In this document: positions 1 through 7,991 of the stretch, piece after piece
Layout: each line of letters begins with the position of its first letter
Numbering within the stretch: position 1 is the first letter of the stretch
Assembly (NCBI GenBank): GCA_947425005.1
Contig: CANDYP010000007.1
Location: forward strand, 1 to 26,820
Source: Rickettsiales bacterium
GTDB taxonomy: Bacteria; Pseudomonadota; Alphaproteobacteria; Rickettsiales; UBA1997
DNA length: 26,820 bases
Reading direction: 5' to 3'
Made by a program: the position numbers and the translations under genes
Notes under the pieces: model-generated
What the model was told of the DNA's origin: nothing
The model's database searches: none
What the model saw: the letters and a program-made list of their open reading frames with translations, nothing else

Positions 1-22
1 GATGAGCGCATGCCGGTCATGG

Positions 23-42
23 GGGTTTCTCGTCACGAACTC
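23..42 (+). repeat. Dispersed 20-base repeat, copy after uvrC
   Basis: GGGTTTCTCGTCACGAACTC lies eight bases beyond the uvrC stop. The copy at the other end of the window (26672-26691, opposite orientation) is identical, and identity extends two more Gs. Confidence 0.7.
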
Positions 43-50
43 AATTCCAG

Positions 51-1919
51 CTAACCACCAAAAAAATCCCGAATCTTCTGCGCCGCCGCCTTACTGATCC
101 CATCAATCCGCATCAAATCTTCCACCGTCGCCGATTTAACTTTCTCCAAAGATCCGAAGTGATTTAACAAAGCTTTTTTGCGCGACTTACCCACCCCGGG
201 TATCTCATCCAATTTAGATTTCGTCACCGACTTAGCCCGCTTGCTGCGATGTGTCATAATTGCGAAGCGGTGCGCCTCATCGCGCAGTTGCTGCAAATAG
301 TACATTACTTTGTGATTCTTTGGCAGCGTAAAAGATTCCTTCCCAATTTGATGAAAATTTTCTTCGCCAGCATTGCGATTTTCACCCTTCGACATGCAAA
401 CCAAGTGCGGATTTATTTTGAGTTCGTCAAAAACTTTTTGCGCCGCACTCAACTGCCCCAGGCCGCCGTCGAGAATGATTAGATCAGGTAGCTCTTGCGT
501 TACTGTTGCTTGAGTCTCCAGTTGGTTTCGACTCCGCTCAACCGACGGCAGCGCTTTAAATCGGCGCCGTAAAACCTCGCGCATCATCGCTGTGTCGTCG
601 CGATTAATTTCGTCAAAACGGATGTTAAATTTGCGGTAACCATTTTTAATGAAACCTTCCAATCCCGCGGTAATCAAGACTCCAACCGCATACTCACCGC
701 TGATGTGACTGTTGTCGTAAACCTCGATTCTTTTTGGAATTTGCGGCAAATCGAAAATATTTTTGACTTCCAAAAGTGTCGCGGCATTGCTCAAATTTTG
801 TGTCATTTTTTGTTCAAGATTCTGCATCGCAAGGCGCTCCTGATCCTTCACAACATTTAATTTGCTGCCTTGTTTTGGAACTTTAATCACGGTTTTGGTC
901 GTAGAAATTTTGCTCAAAAAATCTTCCATTAATTCCCGCTCGGCAATTTCCAAATTCAGAAAAATAAATTCCGGCGGCGTTTGGGCTAAATAAAATTGTC
1001 CCAAAAATTCGCTCAAAAATTCTCCTAATTTTGTGTCTGACGCCTCTTCGTCAATCTCGTAGAAATAGGGCTTAGAGCCGTAATTGTGGCCGCTGCGGAA
1101 GAATGAAATGTAAACGCAAATCTGATTATTTTTCGTCACTAAAGTTACGACATCGGCATCGCCTAACTCGTCAATGTTAATGTTTTGCTTCGATTGAATT
1201 GAGGTGAGGGACTTGATGCGATCCCGCATGTTTGCTGCTTTTTCGTACTGTTGGGCCTCGCTTAATTGCTGCATTTTTTTTGCCAATTCGGCTTGTACCG
1301 CACTCGATTTTCCGCTCAAAAAATCGACCGCATTTTGCACTAATTTTCCGTAATCATTTTGGCTAATTAAATTAACGCAGGGCGCCGAACATCTTTTGAT
1401 TTGATATTCCAGGCAAGGCTTGGTGCGCCCTTTAAATTCGGCATCGGAACAGCTACGCAGCAAGAAACTTTTTTTCAAAATATCGATGGTGTGATTGACG
1501 TCGCCGGCCGCCGCAAAAGGTCCGAAATATTCTCCCCCGGAAAAACTTTTTTCTTTCTTGTTGCCGCGATGTTTTTTGATCGCTGGAAAAGCGTGGTTGT
1601 CGATTAAAATGTAAGGAAAAGTTTTGTCGTCGCGCAGCAAAATATTAAATTTCGGCGAGAATTTTTTGATCAGATTGTGTTCAAGTAACAGCGCTTCTAC
1701 CTCAGTTTCAGTCTGAATGAATTCTAACTTTTGCGCCAAAAAAACCATGCGAGCGATGCGTGGAGAAAGTCGCTCGATTTGCGTGTAATTCTGCAATCTT
1801 TTGCGCAAATTTTTGGCCTTGCCGATGTACAAAATATTTTCCGCGGCGTCAGAAAATTGGTAGATTCCGGGGTTTTCAGGAATGGCGGGAAGTTGTGATT
1901 TTATTATTTCGGCAGGCAT
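51..1919 (-). CDS. uvrC: UvrABC excinuclease subunit C
   Basis: UvrC makes the dual incisions either side of a bulky DNA lesion handed over by UvrB. The 622-residue protein has the expected order. A GIY-YIG nuclease domain carries GIY at 18-20, YIG at 31-33 and the probable catalytic Glu80. Four cysteines (157, 169, 177, 181) are spaced as in the family's iron-sulfur region. A UVR motif lies near 205-240, an RNase H-like nuclease domain near 385-545 (YDNSH at 401-405, ILDGG at 482-486), and tandem helix-hairpin-helix motifs fill 570-620. Length is near the usual 600-620. Between RRRF and LPDLIILDGG there are about 14 extra residues relative to the E. coli protein as I recall it, including VERSRN at 460-465, encoded by what looks like an inserted repeat. 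It diverges from thyX with only 18 bases between the outermost start codons. Confidence 0.97.
   Translation of the reverse strand: MPAEIIKSQLPAIPENPGIYQFSDAAENILYIGKAKNLRKRLQNYTQIERLSPRIARMVFLAQKLEFIQTETEVEALLLEHNLIKKFSPKFNILLRDDKTFPYILIDNHAFPAIKKHRGNKKEKSFSGGEYFGPFAAAGDVNHTIDILKKSFLLRSCSDAEFKGRTKPCLEYQIKRCSAPCVNLISQNDYGKLVQNAVDFLSGKSSAVQAELAKKMQQLSEAQQYEKAANMRDRIKSLTSIQSKQNINIDELGDADVVTLVTKNNQICVYISFFRSGHNYGSKPYFYEIDEEASDTKLGEFLSEFLGQFYLAQTPPEFIFLNLEIAERELMEDFLSKISTTKTVIKVPKQGSKLNVVKDQERLAMQNLEQKMTQNLSNAATLLEVKNIFDLPQIPKRIEVYDNSHISGEYAVGVLITAGLEGFIKNGYRKFNIRFDEINRDDTAMMREVLRRRFKALPSVERSRNQLETQATVTQELPDLIILDGGLGQLSAAQKVFDELKINPHLVCMSKGENRNAGEENFHQIGKESFTLPKNHKVMYYLQQLRDEAHRFAIMTHRSKRAKSVTKSKLDEIPGVGKSRKKALLNHFGSLEKVKSATVEDLMRIDGISKAAAQKIRDFFGG
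524..543. repeat. Short repeat inserted in frame in uvrC
   Basis: The 20-base motif GGTTTCGACTCCGCTCAACC reads on the coding strand as codons for VERSRN. It sits in a region of UvrC where related proteins have a short linker, so it looks like an added segment roughly spanning 490-548. From memory, the reverse complement of this motif is a common dispersed repeat in several bacterial groups. That, and the exact insert borders, cannot be verified here. In-frame repeat insertion in coding genes is known for Rickettsia palindromic elements. Confidence 0.5.
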
Positions 1920-1937
1920 CTAAAAAAATCTTTTAAA

Positions 1938-2942
1938 ATGGAAAATGTGGATTTAGTTTGCGCTTCAGAAAACATCCCTCCCGAACAAAAAATCACTTCT
2001 AAAATGGTCATCAAAAAAGAACAACTTGAAGAAATCAATCACCTGCGCGCGCAGGTAAGTCAAACGATTCGACCAGTTGCACCGGACTTAGAAAAAATTC
2101 TGTACCAGCCAATTGAAGTTCTGGATCACGGTTTCGTCCGAGTTGTTGATTACATGGGAAATGATGCGGCCGTAGTGCAGGCAGCGCGAGTATCTTACGG
2201 ACAAGGCACCAAAAAAGTTAACGCTGACAAAGGTTTGATCAATTATTTAATCGCCCATCGTCACACCACACCTTTCGAAATGTGCGAAATAAAATTTCAC
2301 ATCAAGCTGCCGATTTTTATCGCGCGCCAATGGATCAGACATCGCACCGCTTCGGTGAACGAATATTCCGCGCGCTACTCCATCATGGAAGATGAATTTT
2401 ACATCCCGCGGGCCGAGGCTTTGTCGGCGCAGTCTGTGGTCAATCATCAAGGTCGCGACGAAACCAAAATTCTAAACGCGGAAGAGCAAAAAAAAGTTTT
2501 GGAAATTTTGAAGAATGACGCCAAGCAGACTTACCAGCATTACCTCGAGATGATCAATCAAGATGCTGACGGCCAAGTGGCAGATCCAAACAAAGAAGGT
2601 CTAGCTCGCGAATTGGCCCGCATGAATCTGCCGGTTAATTGCTACACCCAGTGGTACTGGAAGATTGATTTGCACAATCTTTTGCACTTCCTAGCACTTC
2701 GCGCCGACAAACATGCGCAGTACGAAATTCGTGCTTACGCCGAAGTGATGTTGGACATTGTAAAAAAATGGGTACCGCATTGTTTCGACGCTTTCGAAAA
2801 ATATCGTCGCGACGGCAAAGAGCTGTCCGGCACGGCTTTAGAGGTAATCAAAAAAATGTTGAAAGGTGAAGAAGTAACTCAGGAAAATTCTGGATTGAGC
2901 GCCAGAGAATGGGGTGAGTTGATGGGGTTGGTGAAGAGTTAA
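1938..2942 (+). CDS. thyX: FAD-dependent thymidylate synthase ThyX
   Basis: ThyX makes dTMP from dUMP using methylenetetrahydrofolate and reduced FAD. The ThyX signature RHRTASVNEYSARY is at residues 134-147 and matches the family pattern RHR-x-x-S-x-N-E-x-S-x-R-Y. The preceding RHTTPFE (108-114) is also typical of the FAD and substrate site. At 334 residues it is longer than the roughly 220-300 usual for the family; the first ~50 residues look unstructured. A later ATG at 2004 (residue 23) would give 312 residues and leave more room for promoters opposite uvrC. Neither start has a clear Shine-Dalgarno sequence, so the start is uncertain. Family assignment is secure. Confidence 0.96.
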   Translation: MENVDLVCASENIPPEQKITSKMVIKKEQLEEINHLRAQVSQTIRPVAPDLEKILYQPIEVLDHGFVRVVDYMGNDAAVVQAARVSYGQGTKKVNADKGLINYLIAHRHTTPFEMCEIKFHIKLPIFIARQWIRHRTASVNEYSARYSIMEDEFYIPRAEALSAQSVVNHQGRDETKILNAEEQKKVLEILKNDAKQTYQHYLEMINQDADGQVADPNKEGLARELARMNLPVNCYTQWYWKIDLHNLLHFLALRADKHAQYEIRAYAEVMLDIVKKWVPHCFDAFEKYRRDGKELSGTALEVIKKMLKGEEVTQENSGLSAREWGELMGLVKS

Positions 2943-3021
2943 GATTGCGTTTCCAGGCCAACCTAAACCGTCGGTTTGATGGGGCTTGAGAGAGGAAAAT
3001 AATATTAAAAACGGAGAAAAT

Positions 3022-3261
3022 ATGTCGTTAGGAATCTGGGAATTGATGTTAATTTTAGCAATTGTGTTCGTGCTTTTTGGAGCCGGAAAATTGCCGCAAG
3101 TGATGAAAGATCTTGGTCAAGGTGTTAGAAGTTTGAAGGAAGGTTTGAAGGGTGAGCAAAAGCAAGAAGCGGATAAAAATCAGACAGCGCAGCCAGGCCA
3201 ATTGGGGCAAAATAAATCTGCTCAAAACGAGTCAGAAAACAAATCAGATAAAAATTCTTAA
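3022..3261 (+). CDS. tatA: Sec-independent translocase subunit TatA
   Basis: TatA forms the size-adaptable pore of the twin-arginine pathway that exports folded proteins across the inner membrane. The start at 3022 is chosen because GGAG (3013-3016) lies five bases upstream and the protein then begins MSLGIWELM, as TatA should. The product is 79 residues: a short transmembrane helix (about 3-18), the conserved FG hinge, an amphipathic helix (KLPQVMKDLGQGVRSLKEGLK region), and a polar Gln/Lys/Asn-rich tail. A frame-open extension to 2986 has no family support. TatB is less likely given the short length. No tatB or tatC is adjacent; an exoD-family gene follows 11 bases after the stop. Confidence 0.93.
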   Translation: MSLGIWELMLILAIVFVLFGAGKLPQVMKDLGQGVRSLKEGLKGEQKQEADKNQTAQPGQLGQNKSAQNESENKSDKNS

Positions 3262-3272
3262 AACCCCGCTAA

Positions 3273-3890
3273 GTGACAGATCAGAGCAAAGTAATCACAA
3301 CTCGAGTTCTCGAGGATGTCGTCAATCGATCTTCTTCCGACAGAGTTAAGGTCAAAGATTTGGTTGACGCGATGGACTCTGTCGGCTTCGGATTAGTGTT
3401 AATGGTTTTTGCTCTCGCCATCATCATTCCGCTGCCACCACCCTTTCCCAGCATGATCTCAATCCCTCTAGTTGTTTTTGCCGTGCAGATGGTGATGGGG
3501 TATCCGGCGCCGAAATTGCCTACAAGATTTGCTAAACTTTCAGTAAAAAGATCAGTGCTGGCAATGTTGATTCAGCGCTCTTCGCCCTACATTCGTAAAG
3601 TAGAAAAAATTTTAAAACCGCGCTTGTCTTTCATGATTTCGGCAAGGGCAGAAAGAGTTGTGGGATTTTTTATTTTAATTTTTTCCACTTTCGTGTTACT
3701 GCCGATGCCCTTGTCCAACTTCATCCCGGGCCTTGGTGTTCTGATTATTTCTTTCGGGCTTTTGGGCAAAGATGGTTTGATTGTGATCTTCGGAATTGTG
3801 ATTGGCTTCACCGGAATAGCCGTTTCAATTTCTGCGGTGCTGCTGGGCGTTGAAGCGCTGTACTACATTAAAGATTTCTTTTTTGGATAG
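3273..3890 (+). CDS. ExoD-family inner-membrane protein
   Basis: The 205-residue protein resembles the exopolysaccharide synthesis protein ExoD family, named after the Sinorhizobium protein needed for exopolysaccharide production and alkaline tolerance; its biochemical role is unknown. A family-like N-terminal stretch (RVLEDVV, then VKDLVDAM) leads into a hydrophobic hairpin with IPLPPPFPSMISIPL at about 50-64. Further membrane segments lie near 128-150, 152-168 and 170-195, with the PMPLSNFIPG turn typical of the family. Translation probably starts at GTG 3273, 11 bases after tatA, so the two are likely co-transcribed. No strong ribosome-binding site is visible. Confidence 0.82.
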   Translation: MTDQSKVITTRVLEDVVNRSSSDRVKVKDLVDAMDSVGFGLVLMVFALAIIIPLPPPFPSMISIPLVVFAVQMVMGYPAPKLPTRFAKLSVKRSVLAMLIQRSSPYIRKVEKILKPRLSFMISARAERVVGFFILIFSTFVLLPMPLSNFIPGLGVLIISFGLLGKDGLIVIFGIVIGFTGIAVSISAVLLGVEALYYIKDFFFG

Positions 3891-3895
3891 ATTTC

Positions 3896-3924
3896 TTGAC
3901 AGCCAAAAAAAATCTTTTTAATTA
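3896..3924 (+). promoter_or_regulatory. Candidate promoter for rho
   Basis: A perfect -35 box TTGACA (3896-3901) is followed after 17 bases by a weak AT-rich -10 (TAATTA, 3919-3924), immediately downstream of the exoD-family stop codon. It would give a rho leader of about 200 bases. The -10 is poor and this remains a prediction. Confidence 0.4.
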
Positions 3925-4135
3925 AATGACGCCCTTGGCTCTCAAGGTTCTGTACAAGGTCTGCCAAGGCCGGCGATTCTTTCTTCTAAAGCTCTAGTCA
4001 CTCCAGAGTTTCTCCCAAGCAAAATTCCAAATCTCTCCCAAAATTTTAGTAGTCTCCAGGCTTAGGACGAGTTCTTAGAGCCAGAGCTTTCTCGAATTTC
4101 CCTCTTTTAAATATCAACAACACTTAACTTTTTAA
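3925..4135 (+). promoter_or_regulatory. Long pyrimidine-rich rho leader
   Basis: About 210 bases without a convincing gene precede rho. The leader has a possible stem CCTTGGC (3933-3939) with GCCAAGG (3963-3969). After that comes a stretch rich in C/T and poor in G with repeated TCTCCCAA-type segments (about 4010-4060), the kind of unstructured C-rich RNA Rho binds. Rho autogenously terminates its own leader in E. coli and relatives; the same role here is inference. A 23-codon ATG frame (3926-3997) exists but has no ribosome-binding site. Confidence 0.4.
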
Positions 4136-5746
4136 ATGTCCTCCACTCTAACACTGCGCTACGGTTCTAACCAAAACCAAGCTGATGATTCTTCCAATCA
4201 AGATTCTCCAAATGACCAACATGGTCACGCTGCCCAAACCCAAAATTATCAAAACGAAGCTTCTGCGATTTCTACTGGCCATGGGCAAACTAATGTTGAG
4301 CAACCAGCTCGCGGATATTTACACACCGGCAACTTAATCAGCCGCGGCAACCAGGCCAGCACCCAATCCAACAATTCCAGCAACAATCAGCAAGATGATG
4401 AAGATGACGATGGGCCGGTGGGCGGCTTCGGTCGCTACGATGGCAGAAGAAATGTGACCGCCTCTTCAGGAGTCAGCAAAACTCTCGAGCTAAAATCTTT
4501 AAAATTAAAATCGGCAGAAAAGCTAATTGACGTCGCCAAAGAATACGGTCTCGACAACATCGGCGACTTCGGCAGACAAGACATCATCTACCACATCCTC
4601 AAAAATTTCTCTGACCAAAATTCAGAAAACGTCATCATCGGCGAAGGTGTTTTGGAAGTTTTGCAAGATGGCTTCGGATTTTTAAGAGCCCCGGAAACCA
4701 ACTATTTCCCGGGTTCAGACGACATTTACGTTTCGCCAAGTCAGATCAAAAGATTCGGCCTTAGAACTGGCGACACCATTCGTGGCCAAATCCGCGCGCC
4801 GAAAAAAGGCGAAAGATATTTCGCTCTACTTCGCGTCAATGACGTCAATTTCAACACGCCGGACAAAATCAGAAATCGTGTTTTGTTCGACGATCTCACT
4901 CCGCTTTACCCGCAATCAAAATTAAATCTCGAAGAAGACAAGCCAATCAACAACGACATTTCCACGCGCGTGTTGGACATGATTTCGCCTTTGGGCAAAG
5001 GTCAGCGTGCCTTGATTGTCGCTCCTCCGCGCACCGGTAAAACTTCTTTGATGCAAAATATTGCTCACGCCATCACCAGCAATCACCCAGAAATCGTGCT
5101 GATTGTTTTGTTGATCGACGAACGTCCGGAAGAGGTGACTGACATGATTCGCACCGTGAAAGGTGAGGTAGTCAGCTCCACTTTTGATGAGCCGGCAACC
5201 CGTCACGTTCAGCTTGCCGAAATGGTAATCGAAAAAGCACGTCGTTTGGTGGAAGCTAAAAAAGACGTGGTAATTTTGCTCGACAACTTGACTCGTCTGG
5301 CTCGCGCCTACAACACCGTAATTCCTTCTTCAGGAAAAGTTTTGAGTGGTGGTGTTGATTCCAACGCTTTGCAAAGACCAAAAAGGTTTTTTGGTTCGGC
5401 TCGAAACATCGAAGAAGGTGGTTCGCTGACCATCATCGCGACGGCTCTCGTTGAAACCGGTTCGAAAATGGATGAAGTGATTTTTGAAGAATTTAAAGGT
5501 ACTGGCAACGCCGAGATCATGCTGGATCGCAAGATTTCTGACAAAAGAATTTTCCCTGCAATCGACATCACCAGATCAGGCACCAGAAAAGAAGAACTTC
5601 TGGTTGATCGTGCAAATCTGTCGAAAATTTGGATGCTAAGAAGAATCGTTAATCCGATGAATTCTGTAGATGCGATGGAATTCTTGCTTCAAAAAATTGA
5701 GCACACTAAGACCAACGAAGAGTTCTTCAGATCAATGAATTCGTAG
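4136..5746 (+). CDS. rho: Transcription termination factor Rho
   Basis: Rho is the hexameric RNA-dependent ATPase that ends transcription. From residue ~114 the 536-residue protein is canonical: a Rho N-terminal helical domain (about 114-162), an RNA-binding cold-shock domain with RNP motif GFGFLR (179-184), Walker A APPRTGKT (296-303), LIDERPEEV (327-335), Walker B VILLD (379-383), and the Q- and R-loop region through GTGNAEIMLDR. Standard alphaproteobacterial Rho is about 420 residues. The extra ~112 residues at the N terminus are low-complexity: 26 of the first 90 are Gln or Asn, followed by an acidic DDEDDD run and a GR-rich patch. No better internal start with family support is obvious, so the extension appears real. 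Confidence 0.97.
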   Translation: MSSTLTLRYGSNQNQADDSSNQDSPNDQHGHAAQTQNYQNEASAISTGHGQTNVEQPARGYLHTGNLISRGNQASTQSNNSSNNQQDDEDDDGPVGGFGRYDGRRNVTASSGVSKTLELKSLKLKSAEKLIDVAKEYGLDNIGDFGRQDIIYHILKNFSDQNSENVIIGEGVLEVLQDGFGFLRAPETNYFPGSDDIYVSPSQIKRFGLRTGDTIRGQIRAPKKGERYFALLRVNDVNFNTPDKIRNRVLFDDLTPLYPQSKLNLEEDKPINNDISTRVLDMISPLGKGQRALIVAPPRTGKTSLMQNIAHAITSNHPEIVLIVLLIDERPEEVTDMIRTVKGEVVSSTFDEPATRHVQLAEMVIEKARRLVEAKKDVVILLDNLTRLARAYNTVIPSSGKVLSGGVDSNALQRPKRFFGSARNIEEGGSLTIIATALVETGSKMDEVIFEEFKGTGNAEIMLDRKISDKRIFPAIDITRSGTRKEELLVDRANLSKIWMLRRIVNPMNSVDAMEFLLQKIEHTKTNEEFFRSMNS

Positions 5747-5753
5747 GTTTGCT

Positions 5754-5773
5754 GGGTTTCTCATCACGAACTC
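5754..5773 (+). repeat. Dispersed 20-base repeat, copy after rho
   Basis: GGGTTTCTCATCACGAACTC lies eight bases after the rho stop codon. It differs by one base from a motif present exactly at 23-42 (after uvrC) and, reverse-complemented, at 26672-26691. All copies lie just beyond a gene's stop codon. Confidence 0.6.
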
Positions 5774-5809
5774 GCAACCCCCTCCAAAATTCCAACCCCC
5801 GCATCAAAC

Positions 5810-6793
5810 ATGAATCTACCCAAACAAATTCCCCTTCTCCTCCTCCTCGCAATTTTTCTCACCCAATCCTGCACTCCCGAAAAAAAACTAGCCTTCGATC
5901 CAATGGCTAACGAAAACATGCTGCGATCACGCGGCACCTACGAAGCCTACCTGGCGCTAGAATACCTGCAATTCTCTCGCAATCTCGCTTCCGGTAAAAA
6001 CCAAAAAGATGCTCAACATTTTTTAAATAAAAGTTCGGAAGTGGGTCTGGGCAAAGAAGTTGTTCCGGAAAATCCGATCGCTTGGGGTGCAGATCCAGCG
6101 CAGATCGAAGAGCTAGTCGCGATGCAAAAAAGATTAGAATTAGTTTCGACGCCGCAAATGCAAAACCGTTTGCCAATTCAAATGGCGCATTTGACCTACC
6201 TTTACGACTGTTGGGCTGCCAAGGAATCCAAGCCCATTTTTCGCTCTTCTGAATTAGCAAAATGTCGTGGTCGTTTTTATAAACTTTTGGAAGAAGTTGA
6301 ATTCTACATCGATGACTTGAAGCAAGATCACGAGCCAAGCACCGTCATTGTTGAGCCGCAATTTCAGCGTTTTGAAATTTTATTTGATCTCGACCTCAAT
6401 AAATTTAACGACAAAGCCAACAAAGATTTTCTAAAAATACTGCAATATTTAATGACCATGAATGGTGATTACCGCTTACTCTTGGTTGGTAATGCCGATC
6501 GTTCGGGCAAGGAGCTGCGCAATCAAAATTTAGCTCTAAAAAGAGTTGAGACCGTCAAAAATTATTTGATCAAAAATGGCGTGACCGAGGATTTAATTGA
6601 AGTCAGAACTTTCGGCGAAGATTTCCCTGACATCATCACCAAAAAAGGCGAGCAAGAGCAAAGCAATCGCAGTGTTGGGATCTACGTCTTAAAGGGCGCC
6701 AAGTCTTTTGACAAAATTCCTTTGCCATTAATTGAGAATTTTATTTACCGCGAAGGCATTAAAGCCGCGCGCCAAAAAAGGGGCTTGAAATGA
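5810..6793 (+). CDS. OmpA-like outer-membrane lipoprotein
   Basis: This is a 327-residue predicted lipoprotein. A hydrophobic signal of about 20 residues ends in TQSC with Cys21 as the acylated residue (the lipobox is slightly atypical). The middle region (30-205) is helical with no family I recognise. The C-terminal third (about 205-310) matches the peptidoglycan-binding OmpA/Pal fold: FDLDLNKFND, then LLLVGNADRSGKELRNQNLALKRVETVKNYLIKNGV in outline, then RTFGEDFP and NRSVGIYV. It probably anchors the outer membrane to the cell wall. The expected Asp and Arg ligand positions are partly preserved (NADRSG, NRSVGI). Its stop codon overlaps the proB start (ATGA at 6790-6793), so the two are translationally coupled. 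It is not Pal itself, which is about half the length and sits with tol genes. Confidence 0.8.
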   Translation: MNLPKQIPLLLLLAIFLTQSCTPEKKLAFDPMANENMLRSRGTYEAYLALEYLQFSRNLASGKNQKDAQHFLNKSSEVGLGKEVVPENPIAWGADPAQIEELVAMQKRLELVSTPQMQNRLPIQMAHLTYLYDCWAAKESKPIFRSSELAKCRGRFYKLLEEVEFYIDDLKQDHEPSTVIVEPQFQRFEILFDLDLNKFNDKANKDFLKILQYLMTMNGDYRLLLVGNADRSGKELRNQNLALKRVETVKNYLIKNGVTEDLIEVRTFGEDFPDIITKKGEQEQSNRSVGIYVLKGAKSFDKIPLPLIENFIYREGIKAARQKRGLK

Positions 6794-7905
6794 ATTCACC
6801 GTTTGCAGAGAGGCAAAAAGTCGTCATCAAGGTAGGCTCGTCTTTGTTGGTTTCGGAAGGCTTGTTGCGCGAAAAATGGTTGAAGAATTTTGCCCGAGAT
6901 GTTGCAGATTTAGTCGAAAAAAAAGTTCAAGTCACAATTGTTTCGTCGGGCGCCATCGCCTTGGGACGTAGCGCTCTGAACGCCTCCCACAAAAAATTAT
7001 CCTTGGAAGAAAAGCAGGCGGCGGCGGCAATTGGACAAATTCAGCTCATGAGTTTTTACCGCGATTTTTTTAAAAAATTAAATCTCGACGTGGCGCAGAT
7101 TCTGCTCACAGCCGCTGATTGCAACAGTCGCCAGCGTTACGTCAATGCGCAAAACACGATCACAACTCTGCTAAAAAATCGCGTCATTCCAATCATCAAC
7201 GAAAATGATACTGTCTCGGTGGATGAAATAAAAATCGGCGACAACGACCGGCTCGCTGCCCGCGTAGCTCAAATGATCTCTGCCGATCTGATGATTTTAT
7301 TTTCTGACATTGATGGCCTCTACGACAAAAATCCCAAACTCGAAAAAAATGCCCGCTTAATTCCGGAAGTAACGGTGATTACCAAGGAAATCGAAAACAT
7401 GGCTGGAGGCGCAGGATCAGCTGTCGGAACTGGTGGCATGGTAACGAAAATTTTAGCGGCCAAGATGTTGGTGAATTCGGGATGTGAGACTGTGATTACC
7501 AACGGAACTTCGGATGGCGCGCTAAAAAAATTGGTGGAAGGCGAACAAAATTTTACGATTTTTCGCAGCGCGACAAGCTCGGCAAAGTCGCGCAAAAACT
7601 GGCTTGCCGGCTTCTTGAATGCTAAAGGCGAAGTGGTGGTTAATGTTTGTGCGGTGGCAGCTTTACGCAGCAAAAAAATCAGTTTACTGCCGGTTGGTGT
7701 GGTGGCGGTGAAAGGAAATTTTAAAGAAGGTGAGGCGATTTTTGTTCGTGATGAAGAGGGGAATCATGTGGCGAGCGGCATCAGCAACTATTCCGCAGCG
7801 GACACCAAAAAAATTCTGCAAAAAAAATCGGATGAGGTGAAGAAGATTTTGGGCAAGTCAGCGAAGTCAGAATTGGTGCACATCGACAATTTGGTGGTGG
7901 TTTAG
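6790..7905 (+). CDS. proB: Glutamate 5-kinase
   Basis: ProB phosphorylates glutamate to gamma-glutamyl phosphate, the first step of proline synthesis. The 371-residue length is standard. The amino-acid kinase domain has VVIKVGSSLLV near the start, SSGAIALGR (~54-62), INENDTVSVDEIKIGDNDRLAARVA (in outline 136-160) and the GGMVTKILAAK loop. A C-terminal PUA domain occupies about 278-360. The start codon overlaps the stop of the upstream OmpA-like lipoprotein gene. proA, which normally accompanies proB, is not in this window. proB is missing from classical Rickettsia, so its presence argues for a less host-dependent member of the group. Confidence 0.96.
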   Translation: MNSPFAERQKVVIKVGSSLLVSEGLLREKWLKNFARDVADLVEKKVQVTIVSSGAIALGRSALNASHKKLSLEEKQAAAAIGQIQLMSFYRDFFKKLNLDVAQILLTAADCNSRQRYVNAQNTITTLLKNRVIPIINENDTVSVDEIKIGDNDRLAARVAQMISADLMILFSDIDGLYDKNPKLEKNARLIPEVTVITKEIENMAGGAGSAVGTGGMVTKILAAKMLVNSGCETVITNGTSDGALKKLVEGEQNFTIFRSATSSAKSRKNWLAGFLNAKGEVVVNVCAVAALRSKKISLLPVGVVAVKGNFKEGEAIFVRDEEGNHVASGISNYSAADTKKILQKKSDEVKKILGKSAKSELVHIDNLVVV

Positions 7906-7911
7906 TTTGAA

Positions 7912-7932
7912 TTTTCTCCCGGCGGGAGAAAA
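7912..7932. terminator. Hairpin between convergent genes
   Basis: TTTTCTCCC (7912-7920) and GGGAGAAAA (7924-7932) form a perfect 9-bp stem with a GGC loop, seven bases after the proB stop. It sits between convergent genes and could serve both strands, but no long T tract follows on either side. Confidence 0.45.
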
Positions 7933-7991
7933 AGATGTGTTTTTCTTCGATCCAGCAAAATCAAGGCTTCAAGAGGGGTCGGGTTTAAGAA

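Noticed and set aside
2986..3021. Longer TatA start
   Set aside because: The 12 extra residues are not TatA-like and the start at 3022 has a GGAG ribosome-binding site.
3926..3997. 23-codon leader ORF before rho
   Set aside because: No ribosome-binding site, and the start would precede the predicted transcription start; kept only as a remark.
5907..6338. 143-codon minus-strand frame
   Set aside because: It lies wholly opposite the OmpA-like lipoprotein gene, with no ribosome-binding site or recognisable family.
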